From the NCBI RefSeq assembly GCF_002531575.1, contig NZ_NWTI01000003.1, positions 124,001 to 188,000 of the forward strand: a stretch of 64,000 bases of DNA. The letters are read 5' to 3'. The DNA is from Bradyrhizobium sp. Y36. Lineage in GTDB: Bacteria > Pseudomonadota > Alphaproteobacteria > Rhizobiales > Xanthobacteraceae. Position 1 is the first letter of the stretch. Each line of letters begins with the position of its first letter. Positions 9,111 through 18,290 of the stretch are shown piece by piece. A program made the position numbers and the translations under genes. The notes below the pieces were generated by a model, which saw only the letters and a list, made by a program, of their open reading frames with translations, was not told the DNA's origin and did not search any database.

Positions 9111-10438
9111 GGACGCTCGTTTTCCGGAGTCTTCCCGGCATTGAGCTTTTCGAACTGCCGCAGGATCTCGTTGCCCCGCTTGACGGCGTCATCCATCGCC
9201 TGCTGCGGCTGCTTCTGACCGGAGAACACCGCCTCGACCTCCTGCCGTTGGGCCAGCATGGTCTGCACGAAATTGCCGAAGCGGAAGCCACGCGAGCTCT
9301 CGTTCGGCGTGCCGCGCGAGAGCTGCAATACCGCGATCTCCCGGGTCGGATGATCCTTGTAATAGCCGCGCTCGCGCGCGAGCGCATAGGCACGGTTGGT
9401 GGCGGGGACATAGCCGGTTGCGCCGTGCCACCAGACCTGGGTCTCCGGCTGCGCGACGAAGTCCAGGAAGGCCGCGACGGCCTCGTATCGCTCCGGCGTG
9501 TGGCCCTTCATGACCCAGATGGCGCCGCCCCCGATGGTGCTGTTGAGCGGCGGATTGATATCGCTCTCGTGCGGCAGGAAGGTGGCGCTCCAGTTGACGG
9601 TCGCATTGCGCTCGATGTTGCCATGCGAGGCGGTCGAATTGGCGAAAGTCGAGCACCGGCCCGAGGTGAACAACTGCTCGGGACTGAAGCCCTGGCCTGC
9701 GATCTGCATCACGCCGTCATCGAGCCACTTCTTGAGCCGCGCGACCTGCGAGACCACCTTCGTCTTGTTGTAGACGAACTCGGTGCCGAGCCCGTCGAAT
9801 CCGTTGGCCAACGTGCCATAGGGCTGGTTGTTGATGGCGCTGTAGTTCTCGAGCAGGCTCCAGTAGAAATCGCCGGGCAGCACCGTGCCGCACTCGCTGA
9901 TCCCCTTGGACTTGATGACGTAGAGCTGCTTCTCCAGCTCCTGCCAGGTGTCGGCCGGCTTGTCGAAGCCCGCCTTCTGGAAGTGGTCCTTGTTGTACCA
10001 GAAGATCGGCGTCGACGAGTTGAAGGGCATCGCCGACATCCGTCCCTTGTAACTCCAGAAGCTCGCCACCGGCTTGATGAAGTCGGAGAAGTCGATCTTG
10101 TAACCCTTCTGCTCCACGAGGTCCTGCACGGGAACGATGGCCCCCGACAGCAGCATCGTCATGTAGCCGCGCTCGGCGATCTGCACCATCTCCGGCGGCC
10201 GCTTGGCCCGATAGGCGGCGATCACCCCGTTGGTCACCTCATCATAATTCCCCTTGGCGACCGCGACGACGGTGTACTTGTCCTGCGAGGCGTTGAATTT
10301 CTCGACGAGTTCATTGAGCCGGTCGCCGAGAACGCCACTCATGGCGTGCCACCATTGGACCTCGACCCGCGCCTGGGCCGGACCAACCAATGCCAAAGCG
10401 CCGAACAAGGCCGCAATGAATGCGACTTTCCTACCCAT
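9107..10438 (-). CDS. ugpB: ABC transporter substrate-binding protein, UgpB-like
   Basis: Periplasmic binding protein for glycerol-3-phosphate-like ligands, 443 residues from ATG 10438, which has GGGAGG 7 bases upstream. A Sec signal (MGRKVAFIAALFGALALVGPAQA) is followed by VEVQWWHAMSG, NYDEV, PPEMVQ and PMPFNSST-like UgpB features (MPFNSSTPIFWYN). First gene of the operon ugpB-ugpA-ugpE-ugpQ-phoD. No UgpC-type ATPase is present here, so the importer must borrow one. Its promoter region contains the ACATATGT operator candidate. Confidence 0.9.
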   Translation of the reverse strand: MGRKVAFIAALFGALALVGPAQARVEVQWWHAMSGVLGDRLNELVEKFNASQDKYTVVAVAKGNYDEVTNGVIAAYRAKRPPEMVQIAERGYMTMLLSGAIVPVQDLVEQKGYKIDFSDFIKPVASFWSYKGRMSAMPFNSSTPIFWYNKDHFQKAGFDKPADTWQELEKQLYVIKSKGISECGTVLPGDFYWSLLENYSAINNQPYGTLANGFDGLGTEFVYNKTKVVSQVARLKKWLDDGVMQIAGQGFSPEQLFTSGRCSTFANSTASHGNIERNATVNWSATFLPHESDINPPLNSTIGGGAIWVMKGHTPERYEAVAAFLDFVAQPETQVWWHGATGYVPATNRAYALARERGYYKDHPTREIAVLQLSRGTPNESSRGFRFGNFVQTMLAQRQEVEAVFSGQKQPQQAMDDAVKRGNEILRQFEKLNAGKTPENERP

Positions 10439-10475
10439 GGGCAGCCCTCCCTCACCGGGCAAGAGGCCCGGACTA

Positions 10476-10507
10476 TACATTTGTATTTCTATAATGACAT
10501 ATGTGTC
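10476..10507 (-). promoter_or_regulatory. Operator candidates in the ugpB promoter
   Basis: Two small palindromes 20 bases apart: TACATTTGTA (10476-10485) and GACATATGTGTC (10496-10507). They lie 38-69 bases upstream of the ugpB ATG in the gap after the kinase gene. The second shares ACATATGT with the palindrome before the zinc dehydrogenase (3686-3699), which suggests common control, probably by the SorC regulator. Confidence 0.45.
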
Positions 10508-10534
10508 GAGATGATGAAAGGGGGGCAGGAAGAG

Positions 10535-12154
10535 CTAGCCTCTGATGGCTCGACCGACCTTCTGCAAGGCCTCGAAGGCTGCGAAGCGCCGATCGGCCCA
10601 ACCCGCCAGAGCGGCCTGCGGCCGACGGACGTCTCCCAGCACCGACATCGCCTGCATGGCGTCGCCGAGATCGGCATGGTCGCCCGAGGCAACCGATCCG
10701 AGCATGGCGGAGCCGAGCAGCACGGCCTCCGGCGACGCGGACGCTGCAACCGTCAACCCCGTCATATCGGCGAGCACCTGTCGCACCAGGCGGCTCTTTG
10801 CGGCACCGCCGCTGACCACGATCGTATCGACTGCGATGCCCTTGTCTCGCTGGGCGCGAACGATCTGACGGGCCCCGCAGCCGAGCCCGCACAGTCCGGC
10901 AAGATAAAGCGCCAGCAGACTCTCAAGGTCCGAGCGCATATCAAGCCCGGCAATCAGCGCGCGCGCGTCGGGATCCGCGAATGGCGCGCGATTGCCGAGG
11001 AATTCCGGGACGACATGCAGCTCGCCGATCAATTGCGGAATCATGGCCGCACCGCCACGGGCTTCGGTTTCCGCGGCCAGCCAATCGGCAAGCGTCTGCT
11101 GCGTCTGGCTGGCAGCCCGCATCGCATGCGCGGAATGCGGATGCATCTGCAACAGCTGCTCGATCGCAGCGCCGGCCGCCGACTGCCCGCCTTCATTGAG
11201 CCAAAGCCCCGGCACCATGGCGGAGTAATAGGGTCCCCACACGCCGGGGACGAAGGACGGGTCCGGCGTGGTCGTCATGGTGCAGGCGGAGGTTCCGAAC
11301 ACATAGGCCATGCGCGTCAGCACCGTGCCCGCCGTGCCGCGCGCGCCCACCGTCCCGACGCCGCCGGCATGTGCATCGATGAGGCCTGCGGCAACCGGCG
11401 TCGCCGTCGCGAGCCCGAGATCGGCCGCCGCCTCCGCGGTCAGGCCGGACACCAACCTGGTTCCGCCGGGCACGATCTCGGTGCCGATCCGGCGAAACCG
11501 CTCGTCCGCGAGCACACCGAGACCGACCTTGCGGAAGAATTGATCGTCCCAGCGGTTTTCGTGACCCAGATAGGTCCACTTGCAAGTCACGGTGCAAATC
11601 GATCTGGACAAGCTTCCCGTCGCGCGCCAGGTGAGAAAGTCGGTCAAGTCCATGAACTGCCATGCACGGGAAAACGTGTCGGGCATGTTCTCGGCCAGCC
11701 ACAACAGCTTCGGCGTCTCCATCTCGGGCGAGATCGTCCCGCCGACATAGTCGAGAACTCTCTCACCGGTCTGGTTGATCCTGCGCGCCTGATCGGCAGC
11801 ACGATGATCCATCCATACGATGACGTTGCGCGCAGGATCTCCCGATGGGCCGACAGGCAGCGGCGCGCCGCCCTCGCCGAGCACCACCAGCGAGCAGGTC
11901 GCGTCAAAGCCGATGCCGGCGATGCTACCCGGCGCAATGCCGGCCTGCGCCACCGCGCCGCGCACGCTGCGGCACACGGCGCGCCAGATGTCCTCGCTCG
12001 ACTGCTCGACGACGTCGCCGGCCTCGCGCCAAAGCGCAACAGGCGCGCTGTCACTTGCCAGGAGCCTGCCGGAGCGGTCGAACACGCCGGCCCGCGCACT
12101 GCCGGTGCCGACGTCGATGCCGAGAAAATGGCGGTGATCGGATTGCTTGGTCAT
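10535..12154 (-). CDS. FGGY-family pentulose kinase (probable D-ribulokinase)
   Basis: ATP-dependent sugar kinase of 539 residues. The N-terminal phosphate-binding motif is FLGIDVGTGSARAGVFD, followed by VIVWMDHRA in the substrate region and GLIDAHAGGVG and VVSGGAAKSRL in the C-terminal nucleotide domain. The first half resembles the D-ribulose/ribitol kinase branch of FGGY. It is 22 bases behind the ribitol dehydrogenase gene, so D-ribulose to D-ribulose-5-phosphate is the likely reaction, feeding the pentose phosphate pathway. Xylulokinase-like activity is the alternative. Confidence 0.85.
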   Translation of the reverse strand: MTKQSDHRHFLGIDVGTGSARAGVFDRSGRLLASDSAPVALWREAGDVVEQSSEDIWRAVCRSVRGAVAQAGIAPGSIAGIGFDATCSLVVLGEGGAPLPVGPSGDPARNVIVWMDHRAADQARRINQTGERVLDYVGGTISPEMETPKLLWLAENMPDTFSRAWQFMDLTDFLTWRATGSLSRSICTVTCKWTYLGHENRWDDQFFRKVGLGVLADERFRRIGTEIVPGGTRLVSGLTAEAAADLGLATATPVAAGLIDAHAGGVGTVGARGTAGTVLTRMAYVFGTSACTMTTTPDPSFVPGVWGPYYSAMVPGLWLNEGGQSAAGAAIEQLLQMHPHSAHAMRAASQTQQTLADWLAAETEARGGAAMIPQLIGELHVVPEFLGNRAPFADPDARALIAGLDMRSDLESLLALYLAGLCGLGCGARQIVRAQRDKGIAVDTIVVSGGAAKSRLVRQVLADMTGLTVAASASPEAVLLGSAMLGSVASGDHADLGDAMQAMSVLGDVRRPQAALAGWADRRFAAFEALQKVGRAIRG

Positions 12155-12176
12155 CTGGATCGCCGATCGGAAGCTG

Positions 12177-12905
12177 CTACAGGTCGTTGCTCTGCGGCAG
12201 AATGACGAGGTCGCGGATGGTGACGTTCCTCGGGCGCGTCAACATGAAGAGCACGGCTTCTGCGACGTCCACCGGCTGCATCAAGCCGCCGGCCGCCATC
12301 TCTTCCTCGATCTTCGCTTTGGGCCAGTCCTTGAGCAGCGCCGTCACGACCGGACCGGGCGCAACGGCGCCGACGCGCAAGCCGTGTTTGGCGACCTGCC
12401 TGCGCAGAGTGTGCACGAAGGCCTGCACCGCATGCTTGGACGCGGTGTAGATCGGCTCCCAGACGACGGGGACGAGACCTGCGATCGAGCTGGTGACAAT
12501 GATGTCGCCGCTCCTGCGTTCGACCATATGCGGCAGCACCGCATGGATCGACCGGAACGCCGCATTGACGTTCAGATTGAGCATGCGATCCCAGGCGTCG
12601 GGATCGCCGCCAAGCACCTCGCCGCCGACATAGGCGCCGGCGTTGGCATGGAAGATGTCCAGTCGGCCCGCCTTCTCCAGCACCTGCGGCATCATGGTTG
12701 CCGCGCTCGCGGGATCGGTGAGGTCGATGCGCAGCGGAATCGCCTTCGCGCCCAGTTCGGCGCAAGCGAGGCTCAGGGCCTCCTCGGCCCGGTCGATCAG
12801 CACCACCTGCGCGCCCGCCCCGATCAACGTCCTGGCGCATTCGAGACCGATGCCCGATGCGGCGCCGGTGATCGCGGCGACTTTTCCTGCAAGTTCCTGG
12901 GCCAC
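12177..12905 (-). CDS. rbtD: Short-chain dehydrogenase, probable ribitol 2-dehydrogenase
   Basis: NAD-dependent SDR of 242 residues. It has the cofactor motif TGAASGIG (13-20), the HANAGAY motif (86-92) and a catalytic Ser140-Tyr153-Lys157 set (YTASK). The HANAGAY variant in place of the usual NNAG is, from memory, characteristic of ribitol 2-dehydrogenases. It would oxidise ribitol to D-ribulose for the kinase encoded next. It lies between the kinase and a ribose-type importer on the same strand. The ribitol assignment is an inference from motif and context. Confidence 0.78.
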   Translation of the reverse strand: MAQELAGKVAAITGAASGIGLECARTLIGAGAQVVLIDRAEEALSLACAELGAKAIPLRIDLTDPASAATMMPQVLEKAGRLDIFHANAGAYVGGEVLGGDPDAWDRMLNLNVNAAFRSIHAVLPHMVERRSGDIIVTSSIAGLVPVVWEPIYTASKHAVQAFVHTLRRQVAKHGLRVGAVAPGPVVTALLKDWPKAKIEEEMAAGGLMQPVDVAEAVLFMLTRPRNVTIRDLVILPQSNDL

Positions 12906-12933
12906 GGCTTGTCCTTCTTCCTGTGAAACCTAT

Positions 12934-14190
12934 TCAAGCTCGGCCATGGGAGAGGCGTGAGCGCCTTGCCAGCGAATCGACGATGACCGCGATGGCAAGG
13001 ACCGCGCCCGTGATCATGTACCGTAGCGAGGATGAGAGATCGAGCAGCGTGAGACCGCTCGCGATGGACTGGATGACGATGACGCCGAGCAGCGCGGAAT
13101 AGGCACTGCCGCGGCCGCCGAACAGGCTCGTGCCGCCGATGACCGCAGCCGCAATCGCGTTGAGGTTCACATCCCCCGTCCCGGCCTGCTGGCTGGACGA
13201 TGCCAGCCGCGCCGCGGAGAGAATGCCGCCCGCGGCTGCGAGCGTGGCGCACAGCATGAATGCCGACGCATAGACCCTGCGCACGTTGATGCCGGCGCGG
13301 CGGGCCGCCTCGCGGTTGCCGCCGACGGCGGACATCGAGCGACCCCATTTGGTTCGGGTCAACGCGTAGTTCATGACCACGCACAGACCGACGAACAGAC
13401 CGAACATCCAGGGAATGCCGCGGCCGAGATTGAGATAATAGGCAACGAATTCGAGGACGACGGTGACCAGCAGCGCCTTCAGCACCATGCGGCCCAGCGA
13501 ACTGGCCGATAGCCCCGCCGCCCGCCGGCGCGCGGCTGTCCGGTAGTCGGTTGCGAACACGATCAAGCTCGCCCCAGCCGCCAGCGCGTAGGACACGATC
13601 GCCGGCATGACGAGCATCTGTCCGAAATTGACCAGCGGTGATCCGTACGGAAGATTGATCGAACCGGAAGAGCCGAGCAGATACAGCTGCAGGCCGAGCC
13701 ACGCCAGCAGACCGGCCAGCGTCGAGACGAAGCTCGGCATCCCCAGGCGATTGAACAGGAACGCATAGAGCGCACCGATTGCAGCGCCCAGCAGCAACGC
13801 CGTGACGATGGCCACGGCAACCGGCCAATCCTGACCGACCCAGAGCACGCCGACGAGTGCAGAGGAAAACCCGCTCACAGACCCGACCGAGAGGTCGATC
13901 TCGCCGACCATCAGGATGCAGACGATGCCGAGCGCGATCACGCCCACCGTCGAGCAATCGAACAGCAGATTGACCAGATTGTCCGGTGCGAGAAAAACGG
14001 GATTGAGGCTCTCGAATACGGTGCAGATGACGACGAGCCCGACGACCACCGGCAGCGAGCCGAGGTCGCCCGACCGCACGCGGTCGACGAAGGCGCCGAC
14101 GACGCTTCCCAGCGTGTCCGCGTGCCTGACCCGCTCGTCACTGCGGTCGAGCAGCCGTTTCGCGGACGCCTGGTGCGTGTCGTCGGTCAT
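12934..14190 (-). CDS. Ribose/polyol ABC transporter permease (RbsC family)
   Basis: CUT2-family inner-membrane permease, 418 residues. It has an unusually long cytoplasmic N-terminal extension (about 45 residues) before roughly ten hydrophobic segments. The core motif around GIVCILMVGEIDLSVGSVSGFSS is typical of RbsC/XylH permeases, as is FGGRGSAYSALLGVIVIQSI near the end. It overlaps the ATPase gene by 4 bases. The substrate is likely ribitol or another pentitol, judged from the dehydrogenase and kinase downstream. Confidence 0.9.
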   Translation of the reverse strand: MTDDTHQASAKRLLDRSDERVRHADTLGSVVGAFVDRVRSGDLGSLPVVVGLVVICTVFESLNPVFLAPDNLVNLLFDCSTVGVIALGIVCILMVGEIDLSVGSVSGFSSALVGVLWVGQDWPVAVAIVTALLLGAAIGALYAFLFNRLGMPSFVSTLAGLLAWLGLQLYLLGSSGSINLPYGSPLVNFGQMLVMPAIVSYALAAGASLIVFATDYRTAARRRAAGLSASSLGRMVLKALLVTVVLEFVAYYLNLGRGIPWMFGLFVGLCVVMNYALTRTKWGRSMSAVGGNREAARRAGINVRRVYASAFMLCATLAAAGGILSAARLASSSQQAGTGDVNLNAIAAAVIGGTSLFGGRGSAYSALLGVIVIQSIASGLTLLDLSSSLRYMITGAVLAIAVIVDSLARRSRLSHGRA

Positions 14191-15023
14191 CGCCCAAGCT
14201 CCGGCGACTGCTGGACGCGGCGCCGGCTGGCGCGGCGGGAGACCGCGTTTTCATCCGCACCGGTAATCGCGGTGACGAGATCCTGGTTCGACGCGTCGGG
14301 CTCGAATTCGCCGTTGTTGCGGCCGAGGCGCAGCACGACGATCCGGTCGGCGACCGCGCGCACGTCCTCCATGTTGTGGCTGATCATGATGACGCCGAGG
14401 CCGCGGGCGCGAACGCGCTCGACGAGGTCGAGCACCTCGGCGGTCTGGGCGACACCAAGCGCGGCGGTCGGCTCGTCGAGCAGGATGAGCTTCGGTTCGG
14501 TCAGCAGTGAACGCGCGATCGCGACGGTCTGGCGCTGTCCGCCGGACAGCGACGCCACGGGCTCGCGCACGCTCGGGATCCGCGCCGACAATTCGTTGAG
14601 CAAGGTCCAGGCGCGAAGCTCCATGGAGACCTCGTCGAGCCGCATCGGATCGAGCTCGCGGCCGAGGAAGATGTTTGCGACCACATCGAGATTCTCGCAG
14701 AGCGCCAGATCCTGGAAGACCGTGGCGATGCCGAGACCGAGCGCGGTGGCCGGATCGGACAGGACGACATGCTCGCCACCGAACGCGATCGTTCCGGAGC
14801 TCGGTTGATGCACGCCGGCAAGGATCTTCACGAGCGTGGATTTTCCAGCACCATTGTCGCCCACGAGCGCCACGACCTCGCCGGCATGCACGTCGAGATC
14901 GACGTTGGTCAGGGCGGACACCGCGCCGAAATGCTTGGAGATCCCGCGAAGGCTCAAGACCGGCTTGCGCAGTCCGCCTTGGGTGGGATCGACATCCGAG
15001 ACCGTGGTCATGTGCCAGTCCAT
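14187..15023 (-). CDS. ABC transporter ATPase, single nucleotide-binding domain
   Basis: Energises the adjacent CUT2 permease. Walker A is GDNGAGKST, the signature LSGGQRQ and Walker B LILLDEP, all once only, so this is a one-domain ATPase of about 278 residues rather than the double-domain RbsA type. This is the FrcA-like arrangement seen in rhizobial CUT2 systems. ATG 15023 is preferred; ATG 15011 is an alternative with better ribosome-binding-site spacing. A longer frame to 15110 would overlap the binding-protein gene. Confidence 0.88.
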   Translation of the reverse strand: MDWHMTTVSDVDPTQGGLRKPVLSLRGISKHFGAVSALTNVDLDVHAGEVVALVGDNGAGKSTLVKILAGVHQPSSGTIAFGGEHVVLSDPATALGLGIATVFQDLALCENLDVVANIFLGRELDPMRLDEVSMELRAWTLLNELSARIPSVREPVASLSGGQRQTVAIARSLLTEPKLILLDEPTAALGVAQTAEVLDLVERVRARGLGVIMISHNMEDVRAVADRIVVLRLGRNNGEFEPDASNQDLVTAITGADENAVSRRASRRRVQQSPELGR

Positions 15024-15072
15024 CCTCTCGCCGGCTGACCCGGCCGCCGATGGCGGCCGGGCCAGACGCAGT

Positions 15073-16146
15073 CTACTGCGTGATGCCAAGCTTCTTGCAG
15101 CCGGCGGCATATCGGCCGGTGCAGAGTTGATCGGCCGTTTGGATCTTCTTGTCGATGATCTCCGCCTTCAGGTTCTCCTGGGTGACGACCGCCGGCACGA
15201 ACAGCTTCGATGGCGCATTGAAGAGCGTCGCTTCCGCCTTGGGGGTCTCGCCGGAGAGGATCTTGACCGCGACCTGCGCAGCGGCAGCGGCGACGATCTC
15301 GCTGGGCTTGGAGATCGTGTTGTACTGATCGCCGGCGATGACGAGCTGAAGCGCGGCGATCGTCGCGTCGTTGCCGGTCACCGGCGGCACCGGATCGACG
15401 CCGGCGGCCTTGAAGGCGGCAATGGCAGCACCGCCGGTGCCGTCATTGGCGGCGACGACGCCGAGGATCTTCTTGCCGAAGCGGGTGACCTGGCCGCTCG
15501 CCCATTGCTGCGCCTTCGGCGGCGCCCAGTCCGGCGTGTCGTATTCGGCGAGAATGGGATAGCCACTCTTGTCGAGACCGGCGTGGATGCCCTTCTTGAT
15601 GAGTCCCGCCGCCGCATCGGTCGGCGACCCGTTGATCTCGAGCACGCCTTCGCCCTCCTTCGCCGTGACGTTGGCGGCCTTGAGATGCTTGACGAGCGAT
15701 TCGGAGATGGCCTTGCCGATGGCTTCGTTGTCGAAGGACACGTAGAAGTCGACCTTGGCGTCGGGGACCGGCCGGTCGTAGGCGATGACCTTGATGCCCT
15801 GCGACTGGGCCATCTTGACCAGCGAGGCGGCGGCGGTGGAGTCGACAGGGTCGAGCACGATCACCTTGGCGCCCTGCGAGATCGCCGCGTTGAACTGCTG
15901 TTGCTGCCGCGCGGCATCTGCGCCGGCGTTCTGGTAGATCACCTTGCAGCTCGCGCAGAGCTTCTTCATCTCCGCGGCAAAGCCCGGATAATCGTGTTGT
16001 TCGTATCGGGTGGAGGCTTGGTCCGGCATCAGGAAGGCGACGGTCGCATCCTTCACTTCAGCGGCTAGCGAGAGCGTCGCGGTCGTGCCGAGCAGCGACA
16101 GGGCCAAGGCAAGCGTGCCGGCATGTTTCGGGGAGAAGCTTTTCAT
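15073..16146 (-). CDS. Ribose/polyol-type periplasmic substrate-binding protein
   Basis: Periplasmic-binding protein of the RbsB/XylF fold (peripla_BP_4). ATG 16146 follows GGAAAGGAAAT and opens a clear Sec signal of about 28 residues ending SLAAEVKD; 357 residues. Features: VAFLMPDQASTRYEQHDYPGF, VIVLDPVDSTAAASLV, VIAYDRPV and TGNDATIAALQLV. First gene of the importer-dehydrogenase-kinase set on the minus strand. Ligand inferred to be a pentitol. Confidence 0.88.
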   Translation of the reverse strand: MKSFSPKHAGTLALALSLLGTTATLSLAAEVKDATVAFLMPDQASTRYEQHDYPGFAAEMKKLCASCKVIYQNAGADAARQQQQFNAAISQGAKVIVLDPVDSTAAASLVKMAQSQGIKVIAYDRPVPDAKVDFYVSFDNEAIGKAISESLVKHLKAANVTAKEGEGVLEINGSPTDAAAGLIKKGIHAGLDKSGYPILAEYDTPDWAPPKAQQWASGQVTRFGKKILGVVAANDGTGGAAIAAFKAAGVDPVPPVTGNDATIAALQLVIAGDQYNTISKPSEIVAAAAAQVAVKILSGETPKAEATLFNAPSKLFVPAVVTQENLKAEIIDKKIQTADQLCTGRYAAGCKKLGITQ

Positions 16147-16345
16147 TCGGATTTCCTTTCCAGACCTGGAGTGCTGTGGTTGATCTCTGAAGATGAGCCT
16201 TCGCTGCTTCGGTCGTCGGCGGTGACGCATGCCGGAGCTTCCGAAGCCGCGCGAATTCCTGGACAAGCGATTCCTGCCGCGGGCTGCCATCGGCATGCCC
16301 ACGTCATTCTTCCCGGTGTGGTCGTCCTCCTTTGCTAATTCGCCG

Positions 16346-17230
16346 CTAGGCAGCGCGGGCCGTATTGCTGTTTTGCGCGAGCAATCGCCTGAAGCGCGAA
16401 GGCGGCATGCCTTTCTCGGCCAAGAACTGCCGGTTGAAATTGGAGAGGTTGTTGAAACCGACCTCGAAGCAGATGTCGGTGATGGACGCCTGCTCGTCGC
16501 TCATCAGGATCTGGCAGGCGAGATTGATGCGCAGCCGCTTGACGTATTGCACCAGCGACATGCCGGTGTGCCGGCGGAAGGAGCGCGAGAATGCGCTCTG
16601 CGACTGGCCGGCGATCGCCGCGAGCTCGGCTTCGCCGAACGGCTGCGTCAGGTTCTGGCGGATGAAGGCGAGCGCCTTGTTCATGCCTGCGGACATGTAG
16701 CCGGATGGGTCGGGCAGATAGTTCGGGCTGGAGAGCGGACGCGCGTTTCGGGCGCGGCAGAGTGTTCCCAGGATCATCAGGAACAGCTCGATCCGGCGCA
16801 CGCCGTTCGCCGTCGCGATCTCCTCCATGAGCGGAGCGATCTTGTCGCTGGTGCTGCGGGTGAACAGCGCGCCGCGCCGGGAGAATTCCAGCAGTGCAGC
16901 AAGGCCCGAAAGCTCGGGCATGACCTTCATGAGGTCGCCGATGAACTCTTCGCTGAACTGCAGGACCCGTCCGCGCAGCGGGACGGTGCTCCCCGCCGGC
17001 AGATCGCTCACCCAATTATGCGGCAGATTGGGACCGGTCAGCACGAGATTGCCGGGCTCGAACTCGCCGATGAAGTCGCCGACGAAATAGCGACCGCTGG
17101 TCGCCACGACCTGGTGCAGCTCGTATTCGGGGTGGAAATGCCAACGGACCGTGTGGAAGGGGTAGCCGTGCGACCACGCCTTGAACGATTCGCCGCGCCG
17201 TATCTGGACGACTTCCAGGTCCGGTTCCAT
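16346..17230 (-). CDS. AraC-family transcriptional regulator
   Basis: 294 residues from ATG 17230, preceded by GGGAGCGGAT. An N-terminal cupin-like sensing domain (WHFHPEYELHQVV, GNLVLTGPNLPHNW) is followed by a C-terminal double helix-turn-helix (GEAELAAIAGQSQSAFSRSFRR and ITDICFEVGFNNLSNFNRQF). It lies upstream of the ribitol-type importer on the same strand with a gap of about 200 bases, so local control of that importer is plausible but unproven. Confidence 0.88.
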   Translation of the reverse strand: MEPDLEVVQIRRGESFKAWSHGYPFHTVRWHFHPEYELHQVVATSGRYFVGDFIGEFEPGNLVLTGPNLPHNWVSDLPAGSTVPLRGRVLQFSEEFIGDLMKVMPELSGLAALLEFSRRGALFTRSTSDKIAPLMEEIATANGVRRIELFLMILGTLCRARNARPLSSPNYLPDPSGYMSAGMNKALAFIRQNLTQPFGEAELAAIAGQSQSAFSRSFRRHTGMSLVQYVKRLRINLACQILMSDEQASITDICFEVGFNNLSNFNRQFLAEKGMPPSRFRRLLAQNSNTARAA

Positions 17231-17416
17231 ATCCGCTCCCTTCGGGCCGGTGCGGTTTGTGATGATCCGCCCCTGTTCCCTTATCGGCTGAATTTGCTCA
17301 GCGCTTCCTCTCTTTCCAGGGATCGTAACGACCGGTATCCGGGCCCGCCACCACGATTTCAATGTGCAACTGATACTTTTTTGACACCCGCTCAGGCCGC
17401 AAACGCGCCGTCAGGG

Positions 17417-18259
17417 CTAGAACAGCGGAGCACCCTGCCGCAGGTTCATGTGCCGGTTGACGTCCTTGTAGAGAAGATAGCGAAACCGGCCGGGGCCTCC
17501 GGCGTAGCAGGCCTGCGGGCAGAAGGCGCGCAGCCACATGTAGTCGCCAGCCTCGACCTCGACCCAGTCCCGGTTGAGACGGTAGACCGCCTTGCCTTCG
17601 AGCACGTACAGCCCGTGCTCCATGACGTGCGTCTCCATAAAGGGGATCGTCGCGCCCGGCTCGAACGTCACGATGTTGACGTGCATGTCATGACGCATGT
17701 CGGCGGGATCGATGAAGCGTGTCGTCGCCCATCTCCCCTCGGTGCCCGGCATCGCGACGGGCGCGAGGGAGTCTTCATTGATGACGATCGCGTCCGGCAC
17801 GGCCAATCCGGGCACGCGCTGGTACAGCTTGCGGATCCAGTGAACCTGCGCCGGACTGGAATCGCGGTTGCGAAGGCTCCAGGCGCAGCCAGGCGGCAGA
17901 TAGGCGAAGCTGCCGGCTCTCAGCTCACGCTCTCCATCTGCCAGCTTGAGAACGAGCTTGCCGCCCGCAACGAACAGCGCCCCCTGCGCGTCCTTGTCCG
18001 GCTCAGGACTGTCGCTTCCCCCGGCCGGCGCGATATCCATGAGGTAGTGGGAGAAAGTCTCGGCGAAGCCGGACAGCGGTCGCGCCAGCACCCAGACGCG
18101 CGTTCCATCCCAGTGCGGCAGATGGCTGGTGACGATATCGCTTTGAACGCCGCTGGGGATGACGGCATATGCGTTGGTAAAGACCGCGCGGCCGCTCAGC
18201 AGGTCCGTCTGCGGCGGAAGGCCGCCCTGGGGTACGTGATAGGTGCGCGACGTCATCAT
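17417..18259 (-). CDS. allE: (S)-ureidoglycine aminohydrolase (bicupin)
   Basis: Manganese bicupin of about 280 residues that releases ammonia from S-ureidoglycine to give S-ureidoglycolate, late in allantoin breakdown. Seen: two cupin halves, the second with FMETHVMEHGLYVLEGKAVY metal-ligand spacing, a WLRAFCPQACYAGG segment and the family-typical end KDVNRHM. The ATG pair at 18259/18256 follows GAGG. Next upstream is ureidoglycolate lyase, the following enzyme in the pathway. Confidence 0.9.
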   Translation of the reverse strand: MMTSRTYHVPQGGLPPQTDLLSGRAVFTNAYAVIPSGVQSDIVTSHLPHWDGTRVWVLARPLSGFAETFSHYLMDIAPAGGSDSPEPDKDAQGALFVAGGKLVLKLADGERELRAGSFAYLPPGCAWSLRNRDSSPAQVHWIRKLYQRVPGLAVPDAIVINEDSLAPVAMPGTEGRWATTRFIDPADMRHDMHVNIVTFEPGATIPFMETHVMEHGLYVLEGKAVYRLNRDWVEVEAGDYMWLRAFCPQACYAGGPGRFRYLLYKDVNRHMNLRQGAPLF

Positions 18260-18290
18260 CAAGCCTCGTGAAAGTTACCGACCGAACGTA

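Noticed and set aside
8993..12205. 1070-codon plus-strand open frame
   Set aside because: It runs antisense through ugpA, ugpB and the FGGY kinase genes and has no recognisable domain or ribosome binding site.
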